From: Streptomyces peucetius
GTDB lineage: Bacteria; Actinomycetota; Actinomycetes; Streptomycetales; Streptomycetaceae
Reading direction: 5' to 3'
DNA length: 64,000 bases
Assembly: GCF_025854275.1 (NCBI RefSeq)
Contig: NZ_CP107567.1
Coordinates: forward strand, 5,394,001 to 5,458,000
Each line of letters opens with the position of its first letter. The stretch's first letter is position 1. Made by a program: the position numbers and the translations under genes. This document shows, piece after piece, positions 30,401 to 38,978 of the stretch. The notes under the pieces were generated by a model. It worked only from the letters and a program-made list of their open reading frames with translations, did no database searches and was not told where the DNA came from.

Positions 30401-30973
30401 CTAGCGCTCGCCGCCGGGCACCCACAGCACGTCCCCGACCTCCTTGTTCGCCACCCTGGCCAGGATGAACAGCAGGTCGGAGAGGCGGTTGAGGTATGTC
30501 GCGGTCAGCGGGTTCATCGTCTCGCCGTGCACCTCCATGGCTGCCCAGGTCGACCGCTCCGCCCGCCGCACGACGGTGCACGCCTGGTGCAGCAGCGCGG
30601 CGCCCGGGGTGCCGCCTGGAAGGATGAAGCTCCGCAGCTTCTCCAGCTGCTCCAGGAAGCGGTCGCAGTCGGCCTCCAGCTTGTCGATGTAGTTCTGCTC
30701 GACCCGCAGGGGCGGGTACTCCGGGTTCTTCACGACCGGTGTGGAGAGGTCCGCGCCCACGTCGAACAGGTCGTTCTGCACGCGGACGAGGACCTTCACG
30801 ACCTCCTCGTCCAGCTGCCCCAGCGCGATCGCCGTGCCGATGACCGCGTTGGCCTCGTTGGCATCGGCGTACGCGGAGATCCGCAGGTCGGTCTTGGCGG
30901 TGCGGCTCATGTCGCCGAGGGCGGTGGTGCCCTGGTCGCCGGTACGGGTGTAGATACGCGTCAGATTGACCAT
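30401..30973 (-). CDS. PduO-type cob(I)alamin adenosyltransferase
   Basis: A 190-residue enzyme that transfers adenosyl from ATP to Co(I) cobalamin, making the coenzyme of isobutyryl- and methylmalonyl-CoA mutases. The ATP-binding N-terminus IYTRTGDQGTTALGD, the SAYADANEANAVIG helix, FILPGGT, ACTVVRRAER and NRLSDLLFILAR are the family signatures. On the minus strand TAGGCT (30985-30980) is followed by six bases and the ATG, suggesting a leaderless mRNA. It fits the B12-dependent icmA and meaB genes elsewhere in the window. Confidence 0.93.
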   Translation of the reverse strand: MVNLTRIYTRTGDQGTTALGDMSRTAKTDLRISAYADANEANAVIGTAIALGQLDEEVVKVLVRVQNDLFDVGADLSTPVVKNPEYPPLRVEQNYIDKLEADCDRFLEQLEKLRSFILPGGTPGAALLHQACTVVRRAERSTWAAMEVHGETMNPLTATYLNRLSDLLFILARVANKEVGDVLWVPGGER

Positions 30974-31233
30974 GTGGCCAGCCTAGTTACGCTCCGGCCC
31001 GGCCGGAGACACCTGTGCCGGCCGTCACGGCCCGTGCCGCGGGGGCCGGCCCTCCCCGTCCCGGACAGCCCGCCCCGGCGCCCCGGTGGCCCGTCCCGGT
31101 GTGATGTCCGCCATGTGGGACGTGACGCGCATCTCTTAGCGGTCACAGGGGCGCCTCACGGGCGCTAATCTCCGGCAGAGAGCGCACATGTAAACAGTCG
31201 TTAAGGCCGTCGAGGCCGTTAAGGAGTGCCGCA
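30974..31233. promoter_or_regulatory. Divergent upstream region of the adenosyltransferase and dehydrogenase genes
   Basis: No gene seen in these 260 nt. The minus-strand -10 TAGGCT sits at 30980-30985. A 17-bp palindrome (CTCCGGC, CCG, GCCGGAG) lies at 30992-31008. AAGGAG near 31220 is the ribosome-binding site of the plus-strand gene; its promoter was not identified. Confidence 0.35.
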
Positions 31234-32082
31234 GTGGCCAGGAAGCTCGCCGTCATCGGTGCCGGACTCATGGGTTCCGGAATCGCGCAGGTCTCCGCCC
31301 AGGCGGGCTGGGACGTCGTACTGCGTGATGTGACCGACGAGGCTCTGACCCGCGGCAAGGACGGCATCAAGGCGTCCTACGACAAGTTCGTCTCCAAGGG
31401 GAAGCTCGAAGCCGCCGCCGCCGAGGCCGCGTTGGCGCGCATCACCACCACGACCGACCTGGACGCCGTCGCCGACGCCGACATCGTCGTCGAGGCCGTC
31501 TTCGAGAAGCTCGAGGTCAAGCACGAGATCTTCCGTGCGCTCGACAAGCTCGTACGGGACGACGCCGTCCTCGCCTCCAACACCTCCGCCATCCCGATCA
31601 CCAAGATCGCGGCCGTGACGGAGCGTCCGGAGCGCGTGGTGGGCGCCCACTTCTTCTCGCCCGTCCCGATGATGCAGCTGTGCGAGCTGGTGCGCGGCTA
31701 CAAGACGAGCGACGAAACCCTCGCCACCACACGGGAGTTCGCCGAGTCGGTCGGCAAGACCTGCATCGTCGTCAACCGCGACGTCGCGGGCTTCGTCACC
31801 ACTCGCCTCATCTCGGCGCTCGTCGTCGAGGCCGCGAAGCTGTACGAATCGGGCGTCGCCACCGCCGAGGACATCGACATCGCCTGCAAGCTCGGCTTCG
31901 GGCACGCCATGGGGCCGCTCGCCACCGCCGACCTGACGGGTGTCGACATCCTGCTTCACGCCACGAGCAACATCTACACCGAGTCCCAGGACGAGAAGTT
32001 CGCACCGCCGGAGCTGATGCGCCGGATGGTGGACGCCGGTGACATCGGCCGCAAGAGCGGGCAGGGCTTCTACAAGCACTGA
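31234..32082 (+). CDS. 3-hydroxybutyryl-CoA (3-hydroxyacyl-CoA) dehydrogenase
   Basis: A 282-residue NAD(P)-dependent enzyme that interconverts 3-hydroxyacyl-CoA and 3-oxoacyl-CoA. The Rossmann loop is VIGAGLMGSGIAQ; SNTSAIPITKIA follows; the catalytic His is in GAHFFSPVPMMQLCELV with its partner Glu in the same segment; the C-terminal domain has NRDVAGFVTTRLI and LGFGHAMGPLATADLTGVD. GTG start after TTAAGGAG. It could supply or use acetoacetyl-CoA together with the thiolase at 49063. Often annotated hbdA or fadB2. Confidence 0.93.
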   Translation: MARKLAVIGAGLMGSGIAQVSAQAGWDVVLRDVTDEALTRGKDGIKASYDKFVSKGKLEAAAAEAALARITTTTDLDAVADADIVVEAVFEKLEVKHEIFRALDKLVRDDAVLASNTSAIPITKIAAVTERPERVVGAHFFSPVPMMQLCELVRGYKTSDETLATTREFAESVGKTCIVVNRDVAGFVTTRLISALVVEAAKLYESGVATAEDIDIACKLGFGHAMGPLATADLTGVDILLHATSNIYTESQDEKFAPPELMRRMVDAGDIGRKSGQGFYKH

Positions 32083-32279
32083 CATCGCGACCGGCGTTAT
32101 CGACCGGTTCGGTATCACCCGCCGGGGTGAATTCGGTATCGGTTCGCTTACAAGTAGCAACCCCTCCGCCTATGCGGCAGTCAGTTGTTGCAAGACGGAG
32201 AAGAACAGAAGAAGAACAGTCAGCAGCACAGTGGACACGGGCCGACACGGGGCACGGTAAGCACACTCGGGGAGCGCAT

Positions 32280-32603
32280 ATGCACATCAGGGGCGACCAT
32301 GCCGAGCTGGTCGTCGGGGGCCGCCTCGACGTCCGCAGCGCGGCGGACGCCCGTACGGTCCTGCACTCGGCCGTCGACGACGGAGCCGGCGACCTGGTGC
32401 TCGACCTGACCCACCTCGACTCCTGGGACGCCACCGGGCTCGGGGTCATCATGGGCGCGCACCGGCGGGCCGGCCGGTGCGGCCGCCGACTGGTGCTGCG
32501 GGGTGTGCCGCCGCAGATGCAGCGGCTGCTCGTGGCCACGCGGCTGCACCGCATCCTCGCCATCGAGGGCGGCCTCGCAGCGGAATCGCTGCCGCGGGTG
32601 TGA
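32280..32603 (+). CDS. STAS-domain protein (anti-sigma-factor antagonist-like)
   Basis: A 107-residue single-domain STAS protein resembling SpoIIAA/BldG-type antagonists, which bind anti-sigma kinases and are switched off by phosphorylation. The phosphorylation loop reads SWDATGLGVIMG; the usual SpoIIAA phospho-Ser position (DSSG) is occupied by Thr (DATG), so Thr phosphorylation is possible. ATG 32280 with GGAGCG upstream is chosen over in-frame starts further up because it gives the normal domain. No anti-sigma kinase lies next to it. Its 3-prime end, including the stop, is duplicated just downstream. Confidence 0.82.
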   Translation: MHIRGDHAELVVGGRLDVRSAADARTVLHSAVDDGAGDLVLDLTHLDSWDATGLGVIMGAHRRAGRCGRRLVLRGVPPQMQRLLVATRLHRILAIEGGLAAESLPRV

Positions 32604-32631
32604 CGCCGGGCTTCCGCGGGTGTGACGCCGG
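32592..32631 (+). repeat. Tandem duplication covering the STAS gene stop codon
   Basis: An 18-nt word (CCGCGGGTGTGACGCCGG) occurs at 32592-32609 and again at 32614-32631, a 22-nt period. The first copy contains the TGA stop. It looks like a recent slippage or tandem duplication. Confidence 0.8.
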
Positions 32632-33038
32632 TCCGCCGGCCGCCCGCGGCGGCGAGCGCGCGGACGGTGGCGGTGGCACCGCCGGCGACGGTGGTGGCTT
32701 CTGCGGTGGCGGCTCCGACGCGGCAGCGGCGGGAGCGGGCAACGGCGGTGGATGAATCGGTTCGTCAGATGTGACGGGGGCACCAACCGGGCGAGCGGCG
32801 CAATCCTCCTGAGACCATGACGTCAGGGACCGGGCGGTACCCCGCAGGTTTCGCGATGCGTGGCGAACGTCTAGGGTTCGATCGCCTGCCCATTCGACAG
32901 ACCCATGAGGCGGGCTCCGGACCGAGGCGGGCGAAACGTGCAGGAAGGCCGGGAGGGCACCGCACGCGGCCTCGGCACCAAGAGCGCAGTGATCTTGGCG
33001 GCGGCAGGCCGGGCGAACCTTATCTGGGAGCTTTGACG
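32604..33038 (+). other. Gap between the STAS gene and the NTPase gene
   Basis: 435 nt. Besides the tandem duplication, 32640-32750 is a GGC/GGT-rich stretch with open frames but no convincing codon pattern or start. TAGGGT at 32872-32877 is a possible -10 for the downstream gene, with only a weak TTTCGC 17 nt upstream. Confidence 0.3.
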
Positions 33039-35450
33039 ATGGACAACGACAGCTTCGGCGAGGGCACCGGACCGGCACGGCCGCCGCGCGACGCCATCAC
33101 GCCCGGACAGTCCGCGCCCGCGCCCCGGCGTACGGTCCAACTGGTCTCCGGCGACTTCCTGCTCACCGTCAACCCCGTCGACGGCAGCGAGATCGAACCG
33201 TGCCCGCCCGGTGAGCAGCCCGGCCGCCCCTCCCGCCGCAGCGCGGTCGACCGCGCCGAGCGTCACCGCGCCGCGCAGCCTCCTGTGCCCCCGGGCCCGG
33301 CCGCACCGAGGCCGGCGCTGCTGGAACGCGACGAGGAGCGGGAACGGCTCGTACGGCTCCTCGGTCGCGGCCGGTCCGTCAGGCTCACCGGACCGTCCGG
33401 CTCCGGCCGCACCGCACTGCTCGACGCCGTCGCCGCGCAGTGCGACGGCTTCGCGCCCGACGGAGTCGTACGCCTCAACGGCCGGCACCGCTCCCCTGCG
33501 GAGCTGCTCCAGGAACTGTTCACGGTCGTCTACGACGCCCCCGGGCACCGCCCCGACCGGAACGCGCTCGGCGGTTTCGTACGTGACATCGGAGCCGTCG
33601 TCGTCCTCGACGACCTCGAGTTCGGCGGCGCGGGCCTCGACGAACTGCTCGACGCCGCCCCGGAATGTGCCTTCCTCGTCGCCGCCACTCCCGATGTTCC
33701 CGCACCGAGCGCCGACTCCCACCTCGAAGAGGTCTTCCTCAGCGGGCTGGGCCGCGCCGCCGCGCTCGAACTGCTCGAACAGGCCGTGGAACGGCCGCTG
33801 ACGGAGGAGGAGAGCAACTGGGCGGGCGACCTCTGGTTCGAGTCGGAAGGGCTGCCCCTGCGGTTCGTCCAGGCGGCCGCGCTGCTGAGGCAGTGCGACG
33901 AACTGCGGGCCGACCCGGAGGCCTTCGAGGAGTTCGCGCCGTTCGCGGCGGCCGGCGGCAAGGACGTACCGCTGCCGACGCTCGGTGAGGGCGCCGCTCC
34001 CGCCCCGTTGCTCGCGTCCAGGCTCAGCGACTCCGCCCGGCGCACCCTGCGCATCGCGGTCGCCCTCGGCGGCGAGGTCCCGCACCAGGCGCATCTGCCG
34101 GCCCTCGTCGGCGACACCCACGCGGACGCCGCGCTCGGTGAACTCATGAGCTGCGGACTGCTCTCCCCGGCCGGCCCGCGCTACCGGCTCGCCGCCGGGG
34201 TGCTGGCCCAGCTCCGCGAGAAGGGCTACGACGAGGACGCGGTCGGCCACGCCCACACCGCCGCCCGGCACTACACCTGGTGGGCCGGACACCCCTCCGT
34301 CACGCCCGAGCGGGCCGTGGCCGAGGCGGACGGCATCCTGGCAGCCCTGAGCGCGCTGGTGCCCGGCCGGGAGGCCGGCCACCCCAGCACGGCGGTGCTC
34401 CTCGCCCGCAGCGCCGCGCCCGCCTTCGCGGCCGGACTGCACTGGACGGGCTGGGAACGGGCCCTGCGCGTGGGCTCCGAGGCCGCCCGGATCGCCGGAG
34501 AGGTCGCGGAAGAGGCGTACTTCCACCACGAACTGGGCGTCCTCGCACTCTGCACCGGCAACCTGGACCGGGCCCGGGCGGAGCTCGAGACGTCGATCGG
34601 CATGCGCGGCGCGCTCGCCGACAAGAGCGGCACCGTCGCGGGGCGCCGGGCCCTCGCGCTCGTCGCCGACCGCGAGTCCCTGCCGACGCCCGCGTCGCCG
34701 CTCGCCCTGGGCGACGGGGGGCCCGTCTCCCCTCCACTGGGAGTGCCGGGACTGCCGCCGACGAAGCGGCTGCCGCGGACGGGGCCGGCCGCCGACACGG
34801 TCGCCACGGTCGTCGGCGGCGCTTCGGTGGCCCCGCCGGAAACCCCCGCCGGCCCCCCGGCGGGCCGGCGCACGCTCGCCCTGCTCGGCGGCGCCCGCCG
34901 CAACCGCGTCGCCGCGGGAGCGGGCACGCTGCTCGCGGCGGTCCTCGGCACGGTGGTCACCCTCGGCATGACCTCCGACCAGGAGGAGCCGCCCGGCGAC
35001 GGCGTGCGCAACGGGCAGAACGTGAACGAGGGCGACGCCGACGACGACTGGACCGTCGAGGACCCGGTCGCCGACCCGTCCGACGCCCCGTCCAACGACA
35101 AGGACGACCCCAAGAAGCCGACGGAAACGGCGACACCGGCCACGGCACCGACATCGACGGGCCGGGCGCCGGCACCGGGGGACAGCCCGTCACCGAGCTC
35201 GTCGCGGTCGGGGAGTCCCTCGGACCCGGATTCGCCCTCGAAGTCGCCGTCGAAGTCACCGTCGACGAAGCCGACACTTCCGACCTCACCGTCGCAGTCT
35301 CCGGATCCGACACCTCCGCCGGACTCGCCCAGTCCGTCTCCCACTGATTCTTCGACCGGCGACCCTCAAGGAAGCGCGTCCGCCACTGAGTCCGGGGACG
35401 CGACCGTCACGAGCAGTGCGTCGGGCTCCAACTCCCCGTCCATCATCTGA
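33039..35450 (+). CDS. Large P-loop NTPase with C-terminal membrane anchor and Ser/Pro-rich tail
   Basis: An 803-residue protein of unknown function. Residues 1-90 are Pro/Arg-rich and likely disordered. An AAA/NB-ARC-like ATPase follows: Walker A GPSGSGRT at 118-125, with Arg where Lys is expected, and Walker B AVVVLDDLEF near 187-196. The middle (about 260-590) is Leu/Ala-rich and may form winged-helix and TPR-like helical repeats. One hydrophobic segment near 624-645 (AGAGTLLAAVLGTVVTLGM) is followed by an acidic stretch and about 120 residues of Ser/Pro/Asp/Thr repeats, which would lie outside the cell. ATG 33039 is chosen over an in-frame upstream start lacking a ribosome-binding site. 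It follows a STAS gene, an association that may be functional. Confidence 0.78.
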   Translation: MDNDSFGEGTGPARPPRDAITPGQSAPAPRRTVQLVSGDFLLTVNPVDGSEIEPCPPGEQPGRPSRRSAVDRAERHRAAQPPVPPGPAAPRPALLERDEERERLVRLLGRGRSVRLTGPSGSGRTALLDAVAAQCDGFAPDGVVRLNGRHRSPAELLQELFTVVYDAPGHRPDRNALGGFVRDIGAVVVLDDLEFGGAGLDELLDAAPECAFLVAATPDVPAPSADSHLEEVFLSGLGRAAALELLEQAVERPLTEEESNWAGDLWFESEGLPLRFVQAAALLRQCDELRADPEAFEEFAPFAAAGGKDVPLPTLGEGAAPAPLLASRLSDSARRTLRIAVALGGEVPHQAHLPALVGDTHADAALGELMSCGLLSPAGPRYRLAAGVLAQLREKGYDEDAVGHAHTAARHYTWWAGHPSVTPERAVAEADGILAALSALVPGREAGHPSTAVLLARSAAPAFAAGLHWTGWERALRVGSEAARIAGEVAEEAYFHHELGVLALCTGNLDRARAELETSIGMRGALADKSGTVAGRRALALVADRESLPTPASPLALGDGGPVSPPLGVPGLPPTKRLPRTGPAADTVATVVGGASVAPPETPAGPPAGRRTLALLGGARRNRVAAGAGTLLAAVLGTVVTLGMTSDQEEPPGDGVRNGQNVNEGDADDDWTVEDPVADPSDAPSNDKDDPKKPTETATPATAPTSTGRAPAPGDSPSPSSSRSGSPSDPDSPSKSPSKSPSTKPTLPTSPSQSPDPTPPPDSPSPSPTDSSTGDPQGSASATESGDATVTSSASGSNSPSII

Positions 35451-35992
35451 GACGCCCGGCCGGGTGCGGGCGGGGGTGTTCCTGCCCCGCCCTGCCTCGG
35501 CGGCAGTCTCGCCCCGCATCCGGGCTCCTGGCGTCGCCGCCGCAGACTGTGACCGCAGCTGAGCGTTCACGCGGCCCGGCCCGCGCTACGCGCAGCCGCA
35601 TGCGGCCCCGCCCCGTCGGTGCCTGGCCGACCGCCCGTTGCGCCATGCGGCTTCAGGGGGTGCGGCCCGGCCTCCGTTGGTGCCAGGCACGAGCGTTCGG
35701 CGTGCTACGCATGGTGCGGCCCGCCCCGCCCCCGTCGGTGCCCTGGCCGACGGCCCGGCACGACATACGGTCACAACGCCGTCCTGCCGGCGGACGGCGC
35801 CGTCACGGCGGGGGCGGTGCCCGGCGGGCCGCTCGCAGCCGCAGTGAGTGGCCACGGGAGCGCCCCGGTGCGCGGCACGGCCGCACGGGCCGGCCACCGG
35901 GTCGGCGTCGGCGGCGGCCGTTTGGGGCGCGGCCGCGCCGCGGTCGCCCGGCGTCGGCGACACCATAAGGGCGGCGTGGCCGGGCCGGTGGG
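35451..35992. repeat. 542-nt noncoding gap with degenerate direct repeats
   Basis: No ORF here has credible coding character. Three related segments start near 35600, 35662 and 35716, each with a GCGGCCC(G)GCC core followed by a GTCGGTGCC or GTTGGTGCC word and a TGGCCGA-like word; GAGCGTT and GCTACGC words also recur around 35561 and 35695. These are decayed tandem copies of a unit of about 55-65 nt. The last about 150 nt have no visible structure. Confidence 0.5.
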
Positions 35993-36655
35993 TCAGAAGA
36001 GGCGGAGCTTGTCGTCCTCGATGCCGCGGAGGGCGTCGTAGTCGAGGACCACGCAGCCGATGCCGCGGTCGGTCGCCAGGACGCGGGCCTGGGGCTTGAT
36101 CTCCTGGGCTGCGAAGACGCCCTTCACCGGGGCGAGGTGCGGGTCGCGGTTGAGCAGTTCGAGGTAGCGGGTGAGCTGCTCGACGCCGTCGATCTCGCCG
36201 CGCCGCTTGATCTCGACCGCCACCGTCGCGCCGTCGGAGTCCCGGCAGAGGATGTCGACCGGGCCGATGGCCGTGGGGTACTCGCGGCGGATCAGGCTGT
36301 ATCCCTCGCCAAGTGTCTCGATCCGGTCCGCGAGGAGCTCCTGGAGGTGCGCTTCCACGCCGTCCTTGATGAGGCCGGGGTCGACGCCGAGCTCGTGCGA
36401 CGAGTCGTGGAGGATTTCTTCCATAGTGATGATCAGTTTCTCGCCCGCTTTGTTCACCACGGTCCAGACGCTGTCGTCACCTTCCTTCAAAGTGCAGGGA
36501 GGGGACATCCAGTTCAGCGGTTTGTACGCCCTGTCGTCGGCGTGGATGGAGACACTGCCGTCCGCCTTGACCAGGATCAAACGAGGGGCGGAGGGCAGGT
36601 GGGCGGTGAGCCGGCCGGCGTAGTCCACGGAGCAGCGGGCGATGACGAGACGCAT
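35993..36655 (-). CDS. nucS: Mismatch-specific endonuclease EndoMS/NucS
   Basis: A 220-residue nuclease that cuts both strands at mismatches and serves as the mismatch-repair enzyme of actinobacteria, which lack MutS/MutL. The N-terminal dimerisation domain starts [16 protein letters not shown]. The C-terminal PD-(D/E)xK domain has the catalytic Asp in GPVDILCRD and the ExK in [16 protein letters not shown]. It ends LRLF, compatible with the C-terminal clamp-binding motif of this family. On the minus strand TAGCGT (36669-36664) lies 8 nt before the ATG, so the mRNA may be leaderless. Confidence 0.95.
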   Translation of the reverse strand: MRLVIARCSVDYAGRLTAHLPSAPRLILVKADGSVSIHADDRAYKPLNWMSPPCTLKEGDDSVWTVVNKAGEKLIITMEEILHDSSHELGVDPGLIKDGVEAHLQELLADRIETLGEGYSLIRREYPTAIGPVDILCRDSDGATVAVEIKRRGEIDGVEQLTRYLELLNRDPHLAPVKGVFAAQEIKPQARVLATDRGIGCVVLDYDALRGIEDDKLRLF

Positions 36656-36899
36656 GGTCCGCAACGCTACTCGACTCACGCCACACCGCGCGATTCGCCC
36701 CGGAAGCGCCCCTCGTTATTTGGCCGGTTGTGTTCCCAATCTCCTGGTGCGCTCAAGTCGGCGCACTTACCGTGGAAGACGGGAGGTTGTCGGCCGTGCA
36801 CTCTGCGTCGCCGTACAGCATTGGTATGCCGTCGTATCGTCCGCTTCCTCCTTCCCTGCCCGTAAGGCCCCGTTTCGCGGGGCCGCGAGAGGAGAACCC
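36656..36899. promoter_or_regulatory. Divergent region between nucS and the next gene
   Basis: 244 nt with the nucS -10 at 36664-36669 (minus strand). It also has an AT-richer stretch (36714-36745) and a strong GAGAGGAGA ribosome-binding site for the plus-strand gene. The plus-strand promoter is not resolved. Confidence 0.35.
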
Positions 36900-37292
36900 A
36901 TGTCGCTCGACGTCTCACCGGCGCTGTTGGAACAGGCCGAGCGAGGCGAGGTCGACGAAGCAGCTTTCGTCGACTGCGTCCGGACCTCCCTGCCCTACGC
37001 ATGGGAGATGATCAGTTCTCTGGTGGCTCAGCTGAAGGTGGACGGCGGCGAGTTCGCCGACAACCAGACGCCTCCGCCGGACGAGCAGGCACGTGGTCAG
37101 CTGCTGCGCGCACTCGCGAGTGACGCCATTCGCGGAGCGCTTCAGCGGCACTTCGGAGTGCGTCTGGCATTCCAGAACTGCCACCGCGTCGCGGTGTTCC
37201 CGCTGGACTCCTCGGTCGACGAGCGGCTCGCCCGCTTCACCTCGATCCGGGGACAGTTGCTCAATCAGTCGCCCGAACTGCGCGACTGCTGA
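36900..37292 (+). CDS. Conserved actinobacterial protein of unknown function (SCO5389-like)
   Basis: A 130-residue soluble, acidic, mostly helical protein (LLEQAERGEVDEAAFVDCVR, SLPYAWEMISSLVAQLKVDG, DEQARGQLLRALASDAIRGA). From gene order and recall it matches the family named after S. coelicolor SCO5389; no function is known to me. A strong ribosome-binding site precedes the ATG. It ends at a hairpin shared with the convergent gene. Confidence 0.75.
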   Translation: MSLDVSPALLEQAERGEVDEAAFVDCVRTSLPYAWEMISSLVAQLKVDGGEFADNQTPPPDEQARGQLLRALASDAIRGALQRHFGVRLAFQNCHRVAVFPLDSSVDERLARFTSIRGQLLNQSPELRDC

Positions 37293-37299
37293 AGTCTTC

Positions 37300-37348
37300 T
37301 GCTGCCGCTCCGCACCGCAGATGTCCGCCCGGTGCCGGAGCGGCAGCA
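37300..37348. terminator. Terminator between convergent genes
   Basis: A 13-bp perfect stem (37300-37312 with 37336-37348), extended by an inner CACCG/CGGTG pairing, lies between the SCO5389-like gene and the LLM oxidoreductase gene on the other strand. Confidence 0.75.
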
Positions 37349-37390
37349 CCTGACCTCAGCCGGTACCCGACCTCCGCCATGACGATGGAC

Positions 37391-38422
37391 TCAGCCGAGC
37401 AGCGGCAGTACCTCCGCGCCCACCCGCCGTACGTTCTCCTCGGTGGCCGCGAGGTCGCCCGAGCCCTCGGCGAGGAGCGCGAAGCGGGTGATGCCGGTGC
37501 GCTCCGCGGTCGCCGCGAGACGGTCCCCGGCCAGCCGTGGCGGCCCCACCGGATGCAGCGAGCAGAGCAGTTCCGTGTACGCGACGGGGTCGCGCATCGC
37601 ACGGTGCCGGCCGTCGACGGTCACATGCGCGTCCAGCCCCTGCTTCAGCCAGCCCGGCATCGCCTTGACGAGCGTCTCGGTGGCCTCGTCGGCGCGGTCG
37701 GCGATCTGGACGACGCCGGCCGACACATGCCCGGCCGCCCGCACCTGGTCGGGCGAGCGGCCCGCGGCGAGCGCGTGCCTGCGCCACAGGGCGACCATGT
37801 CGGCCTTCTCCTCGTCGCCGCAGTGCATACCGAGGAGCATCGGCAGACCCCGCTCCGCCGCCAGCCTGACGCTCTTCGGGGAGGTGCACGCGACGACGAC
37901 CTCCGGGCCGTCCCCGGGCCCGGCGATCAGCTCGTCCGGCCGGGGGACGACCGGGACCTCCCGGAAGGAGAACCGCTCGCCGTCCGCTCCCACGCGCGGC
38001 TCGCGCAGCCAGCGCAGCAGCAGGTCCAGGGACTCGGGGAAGTGCTTCTCGTACGCCGCCGCTCCGGTGCCGAAGACCTCAAGGTCGACCCAGGGGCCGC
38101 CGCGCCCCACACCGAGCACGAACCGTCCGCCGGAGGTGAGGTGGAGCAGCGCCGTCTGCTCGCCGAGGGCCACGGGGTGGGCGGTCGGCAGCACGCTCAC
38201 CGCGGTGCCCACCTGGATCCGGCGGGTGCGGCCGAGCAGGAGCGCGGCGAGCGTCACGGCGGACGGGCACACCCCGTACGGCACGAAGTGGTGCTCCGCC
38301 AGCCACACGGCGTCGAGGCCCGCCTCCTCCGCCACCTCGGCGGTGCGCACCGCTCTGTGGAGCGCCTCCCCCTGCCCCTGGCCCGGGAACTGTGCCGCCA
38401 GTACGAAAGTTCCAACGCGCAT
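37391..38422 (-). CDS. LLM-class (luciferase-like) flavin-dependent oxidoreductase
   Basis: A 343-residue TIM-barrel protein of the bacterial luciferase superfamily, which uses F420 or FMN. Seen: MRVGTFVLAAQFPGQ start, VWLAEHHFVPYG, RIQVGTAVSVLPTAHPVALGEQ and the GGRFVLGVGRGGPWVDLEVF segment. The substrate is unknown. The frame is open 61 codons upstream, but ATG 38422 after AGGAGGCAGAAGG gives the normal N-terminus. Confidence 0.88.
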   Translation of the reverse strand: MRVGTFVLAAQFPGQGQGEALHRAVRTAEVAEEAGLDAVWLAEHHFVPYGVCPSAVTLAALLLGRTRRIQVGTAVSVLPTAHPVALGEQTALLHLTSGGRFVLGVGRGGPWVDLEVFGTGAAAYEKHFPESLDLLLRWLREPRVGADGERFSFREVPVVPRPDELIAGPGDGPEVVVACTSPKSVRLAAERGLPMLLGMHCGDEEKADMVALWRRHALAAGRSPDQVRAAGHVSAGVVQIADRADEATETLVKAMPGWLKQGLDAHVTVDGRHRAMRDPVAYTELLCSLHPVGPPRLAGDRLAATAERTGITRFALLAEGSGDLAATEENVRRVGAEVLPLLG

Positions 38423-38633
38423 CGCCTTCTGCCTCCTTGCGGCCGACGCGTCACTCCCCCCACAGGCAACAACGCCTGACACGTGCCAAAGGCACGGCCG
38501 TTCGCGAAGATCTTGCGATTTTCCGGTAACTGCTCCTGGTGCAGCAGCCGCTTCCCCCGCTGCGGGACGGGCGCCGGCCCCCGGGACCGTACGCTGGACG
38601 GGCAACTGTCAGGTCCTGCCCCGTGAGGTGTCC

Positions 38634-38963
38634 GTGTCCCCGCGCCGCAACCGCCCCCGAGGCGGCGAGAACCCGTCTCAGCGCACAGGCGACGTCGCCG
38701 GCCGGTACGGCGGCTTCGGCCGGAGCGAGACCTGGCAGGACGAGGAGTGGTCGGTGCGCCACGTCGCCGGGGCAAATGCCGCCGGCAAGAGGTACCGCTG
38801 CCCGGGGTGCGACCAGGCGATCCCCTCCGGTATGCCGCACGTGGTGGCCTGGCCCGAGCACGGCGGGATCGACGACCGGCGCCACTGGCACAAGGCGTGC
38901 TGGAACGCGAAGGACCGCCGCACCTCGAAGGTGCAGCGGTCCAGGAACGCGCCGCGGTACTGA
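38634..38963 (+). CDS. Small basic protein with a putative zinc-binding motif
   Basis: A 109-residue Arg-rich protein. The C-terminal half has RYRCPGCDQAIPSG, HVVAW and HWHKACW: two CxxC cysteines followed by histidines and a third Cys, consistent with a zinc site. Conserved in Streptomyces, where it is often labelled ATP/GTP-binding without visible support here: no P-loop is present. Start is GTG 38634 or GTG 38628 two codons earlier. It ends 15 nt from the convergent ABC permease gene. Confidence 0.7.
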   Translation: MSPRRNRPRGGENPSQRTGDVAGRYGGFGRSETWQDEEWSVRHVAGANAAGKRYRCPGCDQAIPSGMPHVVAWPEHGGIDDRRHWHKACWNAKDRRTSKVQRSRNAPRY

Positions 38964-38978
38964 ACCGCGCCGCCGTTC

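Noticed and set aside
32477..32755. A 92-codon Gly/Ala-rich open frame overlapping the end of the STAS gene
   Set aside because: Its first half is out of frame with the STAS gene and the second half is a plain GGC/GGT tract.
35549..35968. Open frames on both strands in the gap before nucS
   Set aside because: No ribosome-binding site and no coding-like residue pattern; the DNA is a degenerate repeat.
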